Assembly: GCA_963783095.1 (NCBI GenBank)
Contig: CAWAMR010000014.1
Location: 620,001-684,000 of the forward strand
DNA: 64,000 bases
Source of the DNA: CAWAMR01 sp963783095
Lineage (GTDB): Bacteria; Planctomycetota; Planctomycetia; Gemmatales; Gemmataceae
Direction of reading: 5' to 3'
The translations under genes were made by a program, and so were the position numbers. A model generated the notes under the pieces. The model was not told the origin of the DNA, made no database searches, and saw only the letters and a list, made by a program, of their open reading frames with translations. Shown here in pieces: positions 16,681 to 26,342 of the stretch. Position 1 is the first letter of the stretch; every line of letters starts with the position of its first letter.

Positions 16681-18803
16681 GTGTCGCAGGCTGTTGCCAT
16701 CTCACCAACGTCAACGAATGATCCGCTATCACCGCCGAACTTGCCGGCATCGGGTCGTCTTGGATCGCACTTCAAAAATCGCATTCAGGCCCTGATGGGC
16801 CCGGCTGCTTCGCGAAAACTTGCCAGCGCAGCTCTGTTCGTCCCCGGTATCCGCAACCGCGAGCAGGCCCTGGGCAATTTGTCCGACTCGGAACTTGTCT
16901 TGAAGGCCAATCAGCTGCCGGCCGGGCCAAAACCGGCGAGAAAACGACCGACTTCATCACGGAAGCATTTGCTCTGTGTTCGATCGCGATTTGGCGCACG
17001 CTGGGCATGCGAGCATTCGATGTCCAGATCGCGGCGGGCCTCATTATGTTCAGAGGTTCGCTGGTCGAGCTGGCCACCGGCGAAGGCAAAACGCTAACTG
17101 CTGCATTTCCCGCGTTTCTTCACGCCCTTGCGGGGAAGGGCGTGCATGTCACAACGGTCAACGATTACCTGGCGCTGCGCGATGCGGAACTGATCGGCCC
17201 AGTCTTCCGCCGGCTCGGTTTGAAGGTGGGTGCCATTCAAATGAAGATGGATGAGCCGCCCCGCCTCGAGGCCTATCGTTGCGACATTACCTATGGCACA
17301 GCTTCCGAGTTTGGCTTCGATTTCCTGCGCGATCGGCTCAAATCGCGTGGCGGGCAGGTGGCCCATATTCCTTTCTGGGCACACTGGACGGATAGCAAGG
17401 GGCCTCCGCGCACCGATAATCGTGTCCAGCGCGGGCACTATTGTGCCATCGTGGATGAGGCCGATAGCATCTTCATCGATGAGGCCCGCACTCCGCTCAT
17501 CATTAGCGCGCCCACGCGCATGGCAACCCCCGAGGAAACGATCATTTATACCTGGTCCAATGAAGTCGTCCAACGCATGAAACCGGGTGAGCATTTTGTC
17601 GTCGATACCAAAAAAGACAAAGTCGAACTCACGGAAGCGGGCCGACAAATGGCCCGCTATTCCAATCCCCCAACCGGTCAACATACCGAATTGATGGACA
17701 AGCTCTTTGAAGCCCTGGAAAAGTCAGCGCAAGCCTATTTTCGTCTGGTCAAGGACCATCATTACATGCTGATCGACGACAAGGTGGTTATTGTCGACGA
17801 AAGCACGGGCCGGCCGATGCCCGATCGTCACTGGAACGAAGGATTACATCAAGCGGTGGAGGCCAAAGAAGGCGTACCGATCCACCTTGCCGCGGACCAT
17901 GCAGCACAAGTTACGTTTCAGAGTTACTACCGCCTGTACGAACATCTTTGCGGAATGAGCGGCACACTGGTGCAAAACGACCGCGAATTACGCCGAGTCT
18001 ATCGCCGGCGGGTGGTGTGTGTTCCCACGAATCGCCCGGTCATCCGCGAGCACTGGCCCGATCTGGTCTTCGCGACCCAGGCTGCCAAATACGATGCCAT
18101 TGTCAAACAAGTCGCCGAATTGCAAGCCAAGGGCCGACCGGTACTGATCGGTACGCGCTCGGTAGAAAAGTCGGAAGCGATTTCACTTCGGCTAACCGCA
18201 GCCGGGGTTGTCCATCAAGTGCTCAACGCCAGGCAGAACGAACAAGAGGCATCGATCGTGGCACAGGCCGGTCGGCCCGGTCGAGTCACGGTGGCAACGA
18301 ACATGGCCGGGCGCGGTACGGACATTCTTTTGGGCGGAAGCATCGCCAAGGACATCCAATCTCTTCGAGAGGATAAGAGCCTCGCGCCCGAAGAAATATC
18401 GAAACGGATCGCGGATTTGCAGGCAGAGTGGCGCAAACTGCACGATCAAGTCGTGGCGGCCGGCGGACTGCACGTGATCGGTACCGAACGCCACGAGGCG
18501 GTCCGAGTCGACCGTCAATTATTGGGACGAGCAGGCCGGCAGGGCGACCCCGGCAGCGGCCAATTCTTCCTGTGCCTGGAAGATCAGTTGCTGGAGGCGT
18601 TTGGCGTCGATCGACGGCAACAGCTTGAAGCTCTGGGCCTGCGTGGTGCGAACAGCGATTGGAATGGGTACCGAAGTTGGTTTCGGCGGGCACAACGAAT
18701 CACCGAACGCAAGCACTATCGCCAAAGACTGGACATGCTGCATCACGATAGACGCCGGCGCGAGATGCTCTCGGAACTCGGTGCCGATCCGTTTGTGGAT
18801 TGA
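16681..18803 (+). CDS. secA: Short SecA-family preprotein translocase ATPase (one frameshift near 16925)
   Basis: About 707 residues, against about 900 in typical SecA. GTG 16681 follows TTGGAGGT. Motifs are Walker A (LVELATGEGKTLTAAFPAF), TVNDYLALRDAE, ITYGTASEFGFDFLRD, Walker B (DEADSIFIDEARTPLIIS), GTRSVEKSEAIS, TNMAGRGTDILLGGS and GRAGRQGDPGSGQFFLCLED. After the second helicase domain only about 70 residues remain, so the rest of the helical scaffold, the wing domain and the C-terminal zinc-binding tail are absent. A frame change near 16925 separates the first 80 residues; the second frame restores RAKTGEKTTDFITEAF. It may be a second, specialised SecA or a translocase-derived ATPase. Confidence 0.88.
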
Positions 18804-18806
18804 GCG

Positions 18807-19258
18807 TTTGCTCAACCGCGTTCAAAAGACGCAAATGCGATCATAGATGTACAAACCGATTCGTGTAGCAACTTGTAGCATGGGGGGTTCACCGCCTCGT
18901 TTGTTTGGTTATTCAATTGTTGATCCGCAAACTAAATTTTGTGTAGCAACTTGTAGCATGGAGTTCACAACCTCGTTTGTTTGGTGATTCAATCGTTGAT
19001 CGGCAAACCAAAATTGTGTGGCAATTTGTAACACGGCGCTCGGTAGTGCGTTCGTTCGCATTTGCGATCATTGCTGCAAAAACCGATTTTTGTAGCAATT
19101 TGTAGCATGGCGATAACCGAATCGTTTGTTTGGTTATCAAATCGTTGATTCGCAATTGAAAATGTGTAGCAATCTGTAGCACGGCATTCGAGAGTTCGTT
19201 CGTTTGCATTTGCGATCATTGATTTGCAAACCGATTCTTGTAGCGATTTGTAGCGTAT
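18807..19258. repeat. Tandem array of 74-78 bp units
   Basis: The motif TGTAGCAA(C/T)TTGTAGCA recurs at 18864, 18942, 19017, 19091, 19165 and 19239, a spacing of 78, 75, 74, 74 and 74 bases. The intervals are of two kinds. Type A carries CGTTTGTTTGGTTATTCAAT; type B carries GCATTTGCGATCATTG then CAAACCGATT. In order, including a partial unit just after secA, they run B, A, A, B, A, B. The array starts at the secA stop codon. Open frames on the minus strand are by-products of the repeat. Confidence 0.9.
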
Positions 19259-19957
19259 GCACCCGGTTTCGGCTCTCATCAGCAAAAACTTCGCCAATCC
19301 ATCAAATCGATAAGCGTTTGATTGGCTTTAGTTCTTGGAAGCAACCCGGAACCCGGCCTGACGGACGAGCCCCATTCCACCAAAGAACTTCGTAAGTGTA
19401 TCACATCGATAATCGTTTGATTCACTGCCAAGTTCGAGGCGTAACCGGTTCTGCTTTGCGTTTAATTCAAATTGTCAAAGATCAAGTGGGCAGCGAGTGT
19501 AGCCAAGCTCTCTCTGGCACAGGCAAACTTGTCGTACGGGCAGAGAATCGAATTACACCCTCAGCCCAAATGGAGTTTATCCCACTATTCCATTCTAGCG
19601 CACATGAGTACACATAACAATGGAGTTGCAAAGAGATATTTTCGATCCAATTGCTCGAAAGAGGGGCCAATCGACAATAACAACATCTCACGTTTGATGA
19701 GGGTTCATTGGGGGCCAAGTCGTTGTAGATGTCAGTCGCGGGATCGTCCCATCCGGCTTTTCCAAGTACCTCATCGAGAAGCGGATAGGGCTCCGAAAAC
19801 ACTGAATTCAGAATCGTCCCACAAGGATTTAGATGGGGTTGTGGCAAAGATTAGTTCGCTGCTCCAAAATTCCAAACAGCATATCCAAAACAAATCAGGT
19901 TGAGCCAAGACCACTGCTCGCGCTATGACTAGCATCGGCAGATATTGGCACCCCGAA
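19259..19957. other. Gap with no supported gene
   Basis: About 700 bases between the repeat array and the marR operator. Short open frames exist on both strands but none has a start with a ribosome-binding site, a family motif or consistent codon use. A minus-strand stretch around 19700-19800 (LLDEVLGKAGWDDPATDIYN) could be a decayed gene fragment; I do not recognise it. Confidence 0.5.
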
Positions 19958-19979
19958 AATAATTGTCTGGACAACTATT
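19958..19979. promoter_or_regulatory. Palindromic operator upstream of marR
   Basis: A 22-base palindrome centred on TTGTCTGGACAA, flanked by AATAA on the left and CTATT on the right, matches its own complement at 18 of 22 positions. It lies 23 bases before the marR start and close to plausible promoter elements (TATATT at 19991). The size and symmetry fit a site for a dimeric winged-helix regulator, most simply MarR autoregulation. Confidence 0.65.
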
Positions 19980-20002
19980 GTTCCAACGGGTATATTTTCT
20001 CC

Positions 20003-20491
20003 ATGACCACCGCTCATGCTCCCGACCGCCAGAGTCTCCGATTCGATTCCCCCGAGCAGGAGGCCTTCCTGAATCTCTGGCGAACCTACGATCGTCTGCG
20101 GATGCTCGAAGATGAGTTGTTCGCTCGATTCGATCTCACGCCCCAGCAGTACAACGTGCTGCGCCTGCTCAAGGCGGAATTTCCCGACTCACTCCCAACG
20201 CTGGTGATTGCCGATCGGCTGGTTTCTCGCGCCCCCGACATCACGCGAATGCTCGACAAGTTGGAACAGCGCAGGTTGATCCAACGTGTCCGAAAAAGGG
20301 AAGATCGCCGGACGGTGTTGATCGGTATCACTCCTATCGGCAGCGCACTTCTGGAGGAAATTGCGGGGCCTTTGCGGGAATGTCATTCCAGACAACTCGG
20401 TCACCTCACGGCCGGGAGCCTGAAGAAACTGGTTCATCTGCTGCAGGCAGCGCGCGAGCCTCATGAACTGGATGGGAGTTCCTGGCGGTAG
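20003..20491 (+). CDS. MarR-family transcriptional regulator
   Basis: The product has 162 residues from ATG 20003; the frame extends 26 codons upstream, through the operator, so the later start is preferred. It has the winged-helix core of the family: LTPQQYNVLRLLKAEFPDSL, TLVIADRLVSRAPDITRMLD, then the wing LIQRVRKREDRRTVLIGITP with the conserved D-R-R. It should bind DNA as a dimer and release it on contact with a small ligand. The gene it would be expected to control, directly downstream, is broken. Confidence 0.92.
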   Translation: MTTAHAPDRQSLRFDSPEQEAFLNLWRTYDRLRMLEDELFARFDLTPQQYNVLRLLKAEFPDSLPTLVIADRLVSRAPDITRMLDKLEQRRLIQRVRKREDRRTVLIGITPIGSALLEEIAGPLRECHSRQLGHLTAGSLKKLVHLLQAAREPHELDGSSWR

Positions 20492-20529
20492 TTTTGTTGA
20501 AAGCTCTCCCCCCTATCAAGGACAATTCC

Positions 20530-20691
20530 ATGGTCGATACACTCCAAGAAAATCCCGATGTGATCGTGATCGGCGGCGGGCCGGCAGGATCCTCGGTTGC
20601 CACACTGATTGCCCAGAAGGGCTATCGTGTCGAACTCTTTGAACGCGAGCACTTTCCGCGTTTTCACATTGGGGAATCCTTCGAGCGAAAA
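20530..20691 (+). pseudogene. N-terminal stump of an FAD-dependent oxidoreductase/halogenase-like gene
   Basis: From ATG 20530 the sequence reads VDTLQENPDVIVIGGGPAGS and continues with the FAD-binding beta-alpha-beta fold, then FEREHFPRFHIGES. These are the opening motifs of tryptophan-halogenase or geranylgeranyl-reductase-like flavoproteins of 400 residues or more. The similarity stops after about 50 residues, at GESF, and runs into AT-rich low-complexity sequence and a palindrome. No continuation was found within 1.5 kb. It starts 38 bases after the marR stop, so it was probably the regulated target. Confidence 0.75.
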
Positions 20692-20707
20692 ATGAAAAAA
20701 TGGAGAG

Positions 20708-20764
20708 TTAATCGTAATCATAATCATAATCATAATCCGATTAAGATTATGATTACGATTATGA
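20708..20764. repeat. AT-rich palindrome at the flavoprotein breakpoint
   Basis: Repeats of AATCATAATCATAATC on the left face GATTATGATTACGATTATGA on the right, separated only by CGATTAA. The element lies at the point where the flavoprotein homology ends and just beyond the end of the DUF4337 gene on the other strand. It could terminate that gene, or mark the recombination that truncated the flavoprotein. Confidence 0.75.
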
Positions 20765-20804
20765 TAGCCGGCCTCTTAAGATGTGGGCCGTATAGCGGGA
20801 CTGC

Positions 20805-21902
20805 TCAAAGTGCCAGCGAGACATAGCCGCCGAAACCCAGGGAAGCCAATCCGAAGACGACAGCGCAAAGCAATAGCCCTCGTTGCGATCGCCCCAGAGC
20901 CAGGGAACTGACCATGACTCCCACCTGGGCAATCAGCATGCAGTAGAAAAACATCTTGCTGTGCTCGCGATGGATGTCGGATTCCACGCCGCTGCGTCGG
21001 ACGCGGATTTCGTAAACTTCCGCCGCTTTGCGATTGTAGTACGATTCCTGTTGATATCGGCGGGCGTTGAAATCCAGTTCGCTCGACTTGAATTTCTTGG
21101 TTAGAACGGCGAGAGTAGGTCGAATCCCCGCCGGAGATGCGACATCGTTTATCGCCGATTTCACGGCGGCATCGAGTTCCTTTAAGATGTTGCGGAATTC
21201 TTTGATCGTCTCCGCGATCGGCTCGCACGCCTTATCGAAACTGTCTGCGTTCTGTTCGGTCAACAGGATTGCTTCGTCAACGTCGGCGGGGTCGAGAGCG
21301 CGAATGCTCTTGGCGGTTTCTGTCTCGGTTTTTCGCTGGCCAATCTCCTTGATCACATTGTCAATAGCTTTCTGGACTTCCGGCTTTGTCGGTTTCTTTT
21401 CTTCGATTTTTGGCAATGCGGATGTGGTCAAATAGGTCAGACTTTGTTTCGTTTTTTCATCCGACAACAACTTCGTCAATTGTGTGCCGATTTCCTTTAT
21501 CTTGCCGATATCTTCCTTTTTGACACCGAGCACTGGAACAGAGAGGGAACGAGCTATCGCATCGACGGTTTCTTTGAGTTCTGCCGGATCGAAAGACTCG
21601 GACTGGAGCAAGTCGACAGTCATTTCCAAGCTGGTTCCCCGAATACGCTTGGCCTGGAAGAAGCCCCATTGATCGCCTGCTTTGGACTGGTGTTGAGCTG
21701 CCAGCGAGCGGTAATACATCGATTGAGTCATTTCGCTCGACGACATGCCCGCAAAGCCTGTCGCCACGATGGCAAGGACGATAGGGAGCGTTGTGAAAAC
21801 GGCATTCCAGAACCCTTTGGGTTTTTCTTTTTCTGCGTTGTCGGTGTTTGTCGGTGTAGGAGCGTCCACAGGCGAAACTCCCTCGATTTGAGAATGGGGC
21901 AT
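20805..21902 (-). CDS. DUF4337 domain-containing membrane protein
   Basis: The product has 365 residues. An N-terminal membrane helix (VFTTLPIVLAIVATGFAGMS) follows a charged tail. Next comes the family signature SKAGDQWGFFQAKRIRGT. A long charged, helical, probably coiled-coil middle (about residues 110-270) precedes YQQESYYNRKAAEVYEIR and two C-terminal membrane helices (MFFYCMLIAQVGVMVSSLAL; LLLCAVVFGLASLGFGGY). The middle is longer than in typical DUF4337 proteins of about 190 residues. Its function is unknown. The 263 bases before fabF hold nothing I can support. Confidence 0.75.
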   Translation of the reverse strand: MPHSQIEGVSPVDAPTPTNTDNAEKEKPKGFWNAVFTTLPIVLAIVATGFAGMSSSEMTQSMYYRSLAAQHQSKAGDQWGFFQAKRIRGTSLEMTVDLLQSESFDPAELKETVDAIARSLSVPVLGVKKEDIGKIKEIGTQLTKLLSDEKTKQSLTYLTTSALPKIEEKKPTKPEVQKAIDNVIKEIGQRKTETETAKSIRALDPADVDEAILLTEQNADSFDKACEPIAETIKEFRNILKELDAAVKSAINDVASPAGIRPTLAVLTKKFKSSELDFNARRYQQESYYNRKAAEVYEIRVRRSGVESDIHREHSKMFFYCMLIAQVGVMVSSLALGRSQRGLLLCAVVFGLASLGFGGYVSLAL

Positions 21903-22165
21903 TCAGCTTGGAACCAGGAACTATCCTATTGCACGATCGATCGGATTGTGCCAAATGCGATGCGACCCGCCGCCCTTACGAGATGTCTCCCATCACCACA
22001 ATACTCTGATTTTTCGAGCTGCTTCGCGGTATGTCATGGGGAAAACATTGCACAACACTGGGGTTCATGGCGTCTTTGCCTATTGGAGTCTTCATGAATG
22101 GTACTTGCGTCGGAGAAAGTTATCTAACAGGATTGCGGGGGATCGGGTTAAATGTTTTGATCGCA

Positions 22166-23407
22166 TTACGCCACTGCCCCGATGGCGAGCGAACAATTGT
22201 GCCCGCCAAATCCAAAACTATTCGACAGTACTTTAGTAACGCGCATTTCGCGAGGCTGGTTGGGGACGTAATCCAGATCGCAATCGGGATCGGGTGTCTG
22301 ATAATTGATCGTCGAATGGACGACGTTGTGGCGGACCATCAGCGCACAGGCGATCGCCTCGACACCGCCGCTCGCTCCCAGAAGATGGCCGATCATGCTC
22401 TTGGTGCTGCTCATTGCCAGTTTGTAAGCGTGCGGACCAAACACTTTCTTGACTGCCCTTGTCTCTGCTGCGTCGCCGAGCTGGGTGCTGGTTCCGTGAG
22501 CGTTGAGATATTGGACATCCTCGGGGTTCCACTTGGCCATGTGCAGCGCATGTTCCATTGCCTTGGCTGCGCCGATCCCCTGTTCGTGCGGGGCAGTGAT
22601 GTGGTAGGCATCTGCCGTATTGCCGATGCCGAATATCTCGCAGAAAATGTCCGCGCCGCGTTTTTTGGCTTTTTCCAATTCTTCCAGAACGAGAATGCCA
22701 GCCCCTTCGCTCAGGACAAATCCGTCCCGATCTTTATCGAATGGCCGGCTGGCAATCTGGGGATTATCATTGCGATCTGAAAGCGCGCGAGCCGAGCAAA
22801 AACCACCGAGTCCCATCACCGTAATGGCTGCTTCTGCTCCGCCCGTGACCATCATGTCGGCAAGATCCCATTTGATGGCATGATAGGCATCGCCAATGGC
22901 GTGAGCAGGTGTGGCGCAGGCCGTTGAAACGGCGGTATTCGGACCCTGAAGTCCGAACTCGATGGAGATGGTTCCGGAAGCCGAATTGGCGATCATCTTC
23001 GGCACTACGAACGGATTGATGCGGCCGGGGCCGCCTTTCAAATAGCGTTCGTGTTGTTCTTCAAATTCGTTCATCCCGCCGATGCCGCTGCCGATCATGA
23101 CGCCGCATCGGAACGGGTCTTCCTTGCTCGAAGTCGAAACCACTGGTCGCGCGATCGCCTGTTGGCGGCCACGAGGGCAAATTGGGCAAAACGATCGAGT
23201 CGATGGGCGACCCGGCGTTCCATGAAGTTTTCGGGTTTCCAGTCCTTGACTTCACCGCCAAAATGCACCTTGAAAGGCACTGGTGTCGAATTGGGTGATG
23301 GGCGCAACGCCGCTCTTACCCGCCAGAAGTCCCGGCCAGTAATCAGAGACGTTGTCCGCGATGGGATTGACCGTTCCCAATCCGGTGACCACGACGCGAC
23401 GCGTCAT
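22166..23407 (-). CDS. fabF: 3-oxoacyl-[ACP] synthase II (two frameshifts near 23290 and 23150)
   Basis: Elongating condensing enzyme of fatty-acid synthesis; 1242 bases give about 414 residues, the normal length. The N-terminus, in its own frame from ATG 23407, reads TRRVVVTGLGTVNPIADNVS. The next piece is FKVHFGGEVKDWKPENFMER, and the main part begins near EDPFRCGVMIGSGIGG. The catalytic triad is present: Cys in STACATPAHAIGDA, His in NAHGTSTQLGDAAE and His in SMIGHLLGASGG. The first frame change is an extra T in CCTTTCAAGG. It overlaps acpP by four bases (ATGA). Confidence 0.92.
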
Positions 23408-23643
23408 CTCTTGTTGATCTCCCGTTCGATGTAGTCGATCGCTTCACCGACGGTTTTGATTTTCTCGGCCTGATCGTCGGGGATCTGGATATCGAACTCT
23501 TCTTCGAGTTCCATGATCAGTTCGACAATGTCGAGCGAATCCGCCCCGATGTCCTCGATGAAGCTGGTGGTGCGATTGACCTGTTCCTTGTTGACGGCCA
23601 GGTGTTCGCAAACGATTTCGATTACTCGTTGCTCGACGGACAC
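23404..23643 (-). CDS. acpP: Acyl carrier protein
   Basis: The product has 79 residues from GTG 23643, chosen because GGAGGG lies seven bases upstream and it gives the normal length. It contains the phosphopantetheine attachment motif EDIGADSLDIVELIMELEE with Ser in D-S-L, followed by FDIQIPDDQAEKIKTVG. It is acidic and helical as expected. It carries acyl chains for FabD and FabF encoded on either side and is translationally coupled to fabF. The 240 bases between acpP and fabD hold no gene. Confidence 0.95.
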   Translation of the reverse strand: MSVEQRVIEIVCEHLAVNKEQVNRTTSFIEDIGADSLDIVELIMELEEEFDIQIPDDQAEKIKTVGEAIDYIEREINKR

Positions 23644-23885
23644 GCTTCGACCCTCCGATAGCGGAATGTGCTCACCCCGCGACGAGATCAACTGACCGTT
23701 GACCCCGGAAAAAAACACTCGATGCAGTCAGGTCCCCAAGCGCGGGTGGCAGACGCTCGGGGGAAAATAAATCAGATCCTGTCCATTTGCGCAACAGGAG
23801 ATGATGGATTAGAATGTATCAGCCACTCCCGAAAAGAGAAGGGGAGGTTTGAAGGTCAAACCGATTCTCGCCGCTTCCCTTCTGT

Positions 23886-24791
23886 TCAAGCCGTACAATT
23901 TCGGCATTCGATCTTGCGGTTGACTCGTTTGAGCAACCCTGCCAGCACGCGACCAGGACCAATTTCGTAGAACTGCTCGATTCCTGCGGCGAGCAGATTT
24001 CGCATGGTTTCTTCCCATTTTACAGGGTTCAGCACCTGTTGTATCAAGAGAGATCGAATTTCTTGAGGATCGGTGTGCGGTTTGGCATCGACATTCGACC
24101 AGACCGGAATTCTCGGCCCACGAATTTCGATGCTTTGAAGTGCTTCGGCGAGCCGATCGTCCGCCGGCTTCATCAGGTCGGTGTGAAAGGCACCGGCGAC
24201 CGCGAGACGCTTGGTTCTGCCGCCACGAACTTCCGCGACTTTATCGACTTCTTCAAGCGCTGCGAGGGTGCCCGAAACCACGATGTTGCCGGGACAAAGA
24301 TAATTGGCAATCTGGAGAGGACCGGCGGACTTCGCCTCGTTGACGATCGACTCGACCAGCGCCAGATCACCGCCCACAATACTGACCATACCGCTGGGCG
24401 TCGCTTCCGCAGCGGCCTGCATCGCCAGACCGCGTTTTTGGACGACTTTCAAGCCATCTTTGAAAGTCATCGCGCCGGCGAAGACAAGGGCGGTATATTC
24501 GCCCAGGCTCAAGCCCGCAGTGGCAACACATTCCTCGAAAGTATTCGGTTCTGCCTGCCGAAGCGATTCGAGGGCTGCTAAACTGGTGACAAAGATAGCG
24601 GGCTGACTGATGTCGGTGGCATTGAGGCGTTCCGCTGGTCCGTTGAGGCAGATTTCGAGCAAATCGTAGCCCAGGGACTCGCTCGCATCGGTGAAGAGTT
24701 GTTTGGCGGCAGGCATCGATTCAACCAGGCCCGCGCCCATTCCTACCGATTGCGATCCTTGACCGGGAAACATGAACGCAACTTTGGCCAT
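23886..24791 (-). CDS. fabD: Malonyl-CoA:ACP transacylase
   Basis: The product has 301 residues from ATG 24791 (MAKVAFMFPGQGSQSVGMG); the frame is open 16 codons further upstream in repeat-like sequence. The active-site Ser is in GLSLGEYTALVFAGA, with Leu in place of the more common His of GHSLG. The later motif AVAGAFHTDLMKPAD holds the catalytic His. It loads malonyl groups onto the ACP encoded downstream. The 158 bases between it and plsX contain short direct repeats (CAAATTCCAAATCCCAA) only. Confidence 0.95.
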   Translation of the reverse strand: MAKVAFMFPGQGSQSVGMGAGLVESMPAAKQLFTDASESLGYDLLEICLNGPAERLNATDISQPAIFVTSLAALESLRQAEPNTFEECVATAGLSLGEYTALVFAGAMTFKDGLKVVQKRGLAMQAAAEATPSGMVSIVGGDLALVESIVNEAKSAGPLQIANYLCPGNIVVSGTLAALEEVDKVAEVRGGRTKRLAVAGAFHTDLMKPADDRLAEALQSIEIRGPRIPVWSNVDAKPHTDPQEIRSLLIQQVLNPVKWEETMRNLLAAGIEQFYEIGPGRVLAGLLKRVNRKIECRNCTA

Positions 24792-24949
24792 AACAAACCC
24801 CTCTGGGTTAAATTCCAAATCGCAAATTCCAAATCCCAAACAAGACCCAATTTCAAATCACCAAACCTATCTCGGTCAACCCCGGTTTTAAGTTTGTTAT
24901 TTGCTTGAGATTTGTTATTTGTATTTTGGATTTTACCCCTTTGGGGAGT

Positions 24950-25960
24950 TTATTCTTCATCCGCAACTTCGGGTGATGCTTCGAGTTCTTGAACAATCTT
25001 CTCATTGACCTTGCTCCGCGCATGGTGTGCTGCCACCTTGATCGCGTTACGAATCGCCGGTTCCTTGGAACTGCCGTGGCAGATGATGCAAATACCATCG
25101 ATGCCCAAGAGCGGCGCTCCGCCAAAACTATTGTAATCGTATCGAGCGACCAACTCTTGAAACGCCTGCATTGCTTGCGGCTTCTCCTGCTGCAAAGGAC
25201 CGATGACTTCTTTGGCCACCATCTTCATGATGAAATCGAATACGCCCTCGGAAAGCTTTAGAATCACGTTGCCGACAAAACCGTCTACGACGATTACATC
25301 GCATTTGCCGCGATGAATGTCGTTGCCTTCAATGTTGCCGATGAAACGGTCTTTCAGAGGGCTGTTATCGAATAGAGTGTGCGTTTCCTGTGCAAGGTTG
25401 TGGCCTTTGCCTTCCTCTTCGCCGACATTCATTAATCCGATGGTCGGGTTTTCTTTCTGAAGGATGTGTTTGGCGTATATCAGCCCCATCACGCCGTATT
25501 GAAATAGATGGGCTGGCTTTGGGTGAACGTTGGCCCCGACATCGAGAATGACGCAAAGTCCTTTTGCCGTGGGCATTAGGGCCGCGATACCCGGTCTTTT
25601 CACGTTCTTGAGGAATCGGCGCAGCCGCAGGCCGCCTGCGACCATTGCGCCGGTATTGCCGGCGCTGACGACCGCTTCTACTTTGTTTTCGGCAAGCAAT
25701 TGCCAGCTTCGACTGATGGAGTTATCGGGTTTTTTGCGCAGACCATCGACCGGGGAATCGGTCATGCCGACGACTTGCGAGGTATGAACAATCTCGATAC
25801 GATCCAGGGGAACATCGGGAGGAAGCTGGGCCTCGATTTGCGCACGATCACCGACGAGAACTATCTCGATGTCCGGATCGGCGAGGATCGCCTGAATCGC
25901 CCCGCTGACGATCGGACCGGGAGCGTAATCGCCCCCCATCGCGTCCAGAGCGATTCGCAT
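24950..25960 (-). CDS. plsX: Phosphate acyltransferase PlsX
   Basis: The product has 336 residues. It converts acyl-ACP to acyl phosphate at the start of phospholipid synthesis. The family N-terminus MRIALDAMGGDYAPGPIVSG is followed by VSAGNTGAMVAGGLRLRRF, VILDVGANVHPKPAHLFQYG and GNIEGNDIHRGKCDVIVVDG, then FGGAPLLGIDGICIICHGSS. It lies three bases downstream of rpmF, an almost universal gene order. The expected fabH does not follow. Confidence 0.95.
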   Translation of the reverse strand: MRIALDAMGGDYAPGPIVSGAIQAILADPDIEIVLVGDRAQIEAQLPPDVPLDRIEIVHTSQVVGMTDSPVDGLRKKPDNSISRSWQLLAENKVEAVVSAGNTGAMVAGGLRLRRFLKNVKRPGIAALMPTAKGLCVILDVGANVHPKPAHLFQYGVMGLIYAKHILQKENPTIGLMNVGEEEGKGHNLAQETHTLFDNSPLKDRFIGNIEGNDIHRGKCDVIVVDGFVGNVILKLSEGVFDFIMKMVAKEVIGPLQQEKPQAMQAFQELVARYDYNSFGGAPLLGIDGICIICHGSSKEPAIRNAIKVAAHHARSKVNEKIVQELEASPEVADEE

Positions 25961-25963
25961 GGC

Positions 25964-26158
25964 TTAATTCTCCTGCTTTTCCTCTTCCATCACCACGACG
26001 ACGCGGCCCTGAAAGAAGCCGCAGTTAGGGCAAACTCGGTGCGCGAGGACAGGCTCGCCGCATTGCTTGCAGAATTGAATCTGCATCGGTTTGACGTGGT
26101 GATGACTTCGCCGATGCCCTTGTTTTGCATGCGAAGTACGTCTTTTCGGAACTGCCAT
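25964..26158 (-). CDS. rpmF: 50S ribosomal protein L32
   Basis: The product has 64 residues. The family N-terminus MAVPKRRTSHAKQGHRRSHH is followed by a zinc ribbon with two Cys pairs (FCKQCGEPV and RVCPNCGFF). It leads the rpmF-plsX-fabD-acpP-fabF cluster. The YceD/DUF177 gene that often precedes rpmF is not seen in the 184 bases upstream. Confidence 0.95.
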   Translation of the reverse strand: MAVPKRRTSHAKQGHRRSHHHVKPMQIQFCKQCGEPVLAHRVCPNCGFFQGRVVVVMEEEKQEN

Positions 26159-26342
26159 GACACTTCGGAGTTAAAGGTTTCTTCAAAAGGCAAGACGGTA
26201 ATCGTAGGGAGAAATCGATGCCAAGTCAAGGGAACGAGCGCAAGGATTCCCGTCCCGCCGAAATCGTTCGGGTGACGAACTATTCCTGCGCGCTCAAGGG
26301 TGCTACAATTCTTAAAGTGTCTCGATCATTGAAGGAAAAAAC

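Noticed and set aside
18864..19258. A possible CRISPR array
   Set aside because: Unit length is 74-78 bp, but the sequences between the conserved motifs are not unique. They fall into two related types, and no cas gene is present.
18913..19297. Two overlapping minus-strand frames of about 100 codons
   Set aside because: They follow the tandem repeat and only reflect its periodicity. They have no start signal or family motif.
22031..22780. A 249-codon plus-strand frame with Cys-rich sequence
   Set aside because: It is mostly antisense to fabF, which has an intact catalytic triad.
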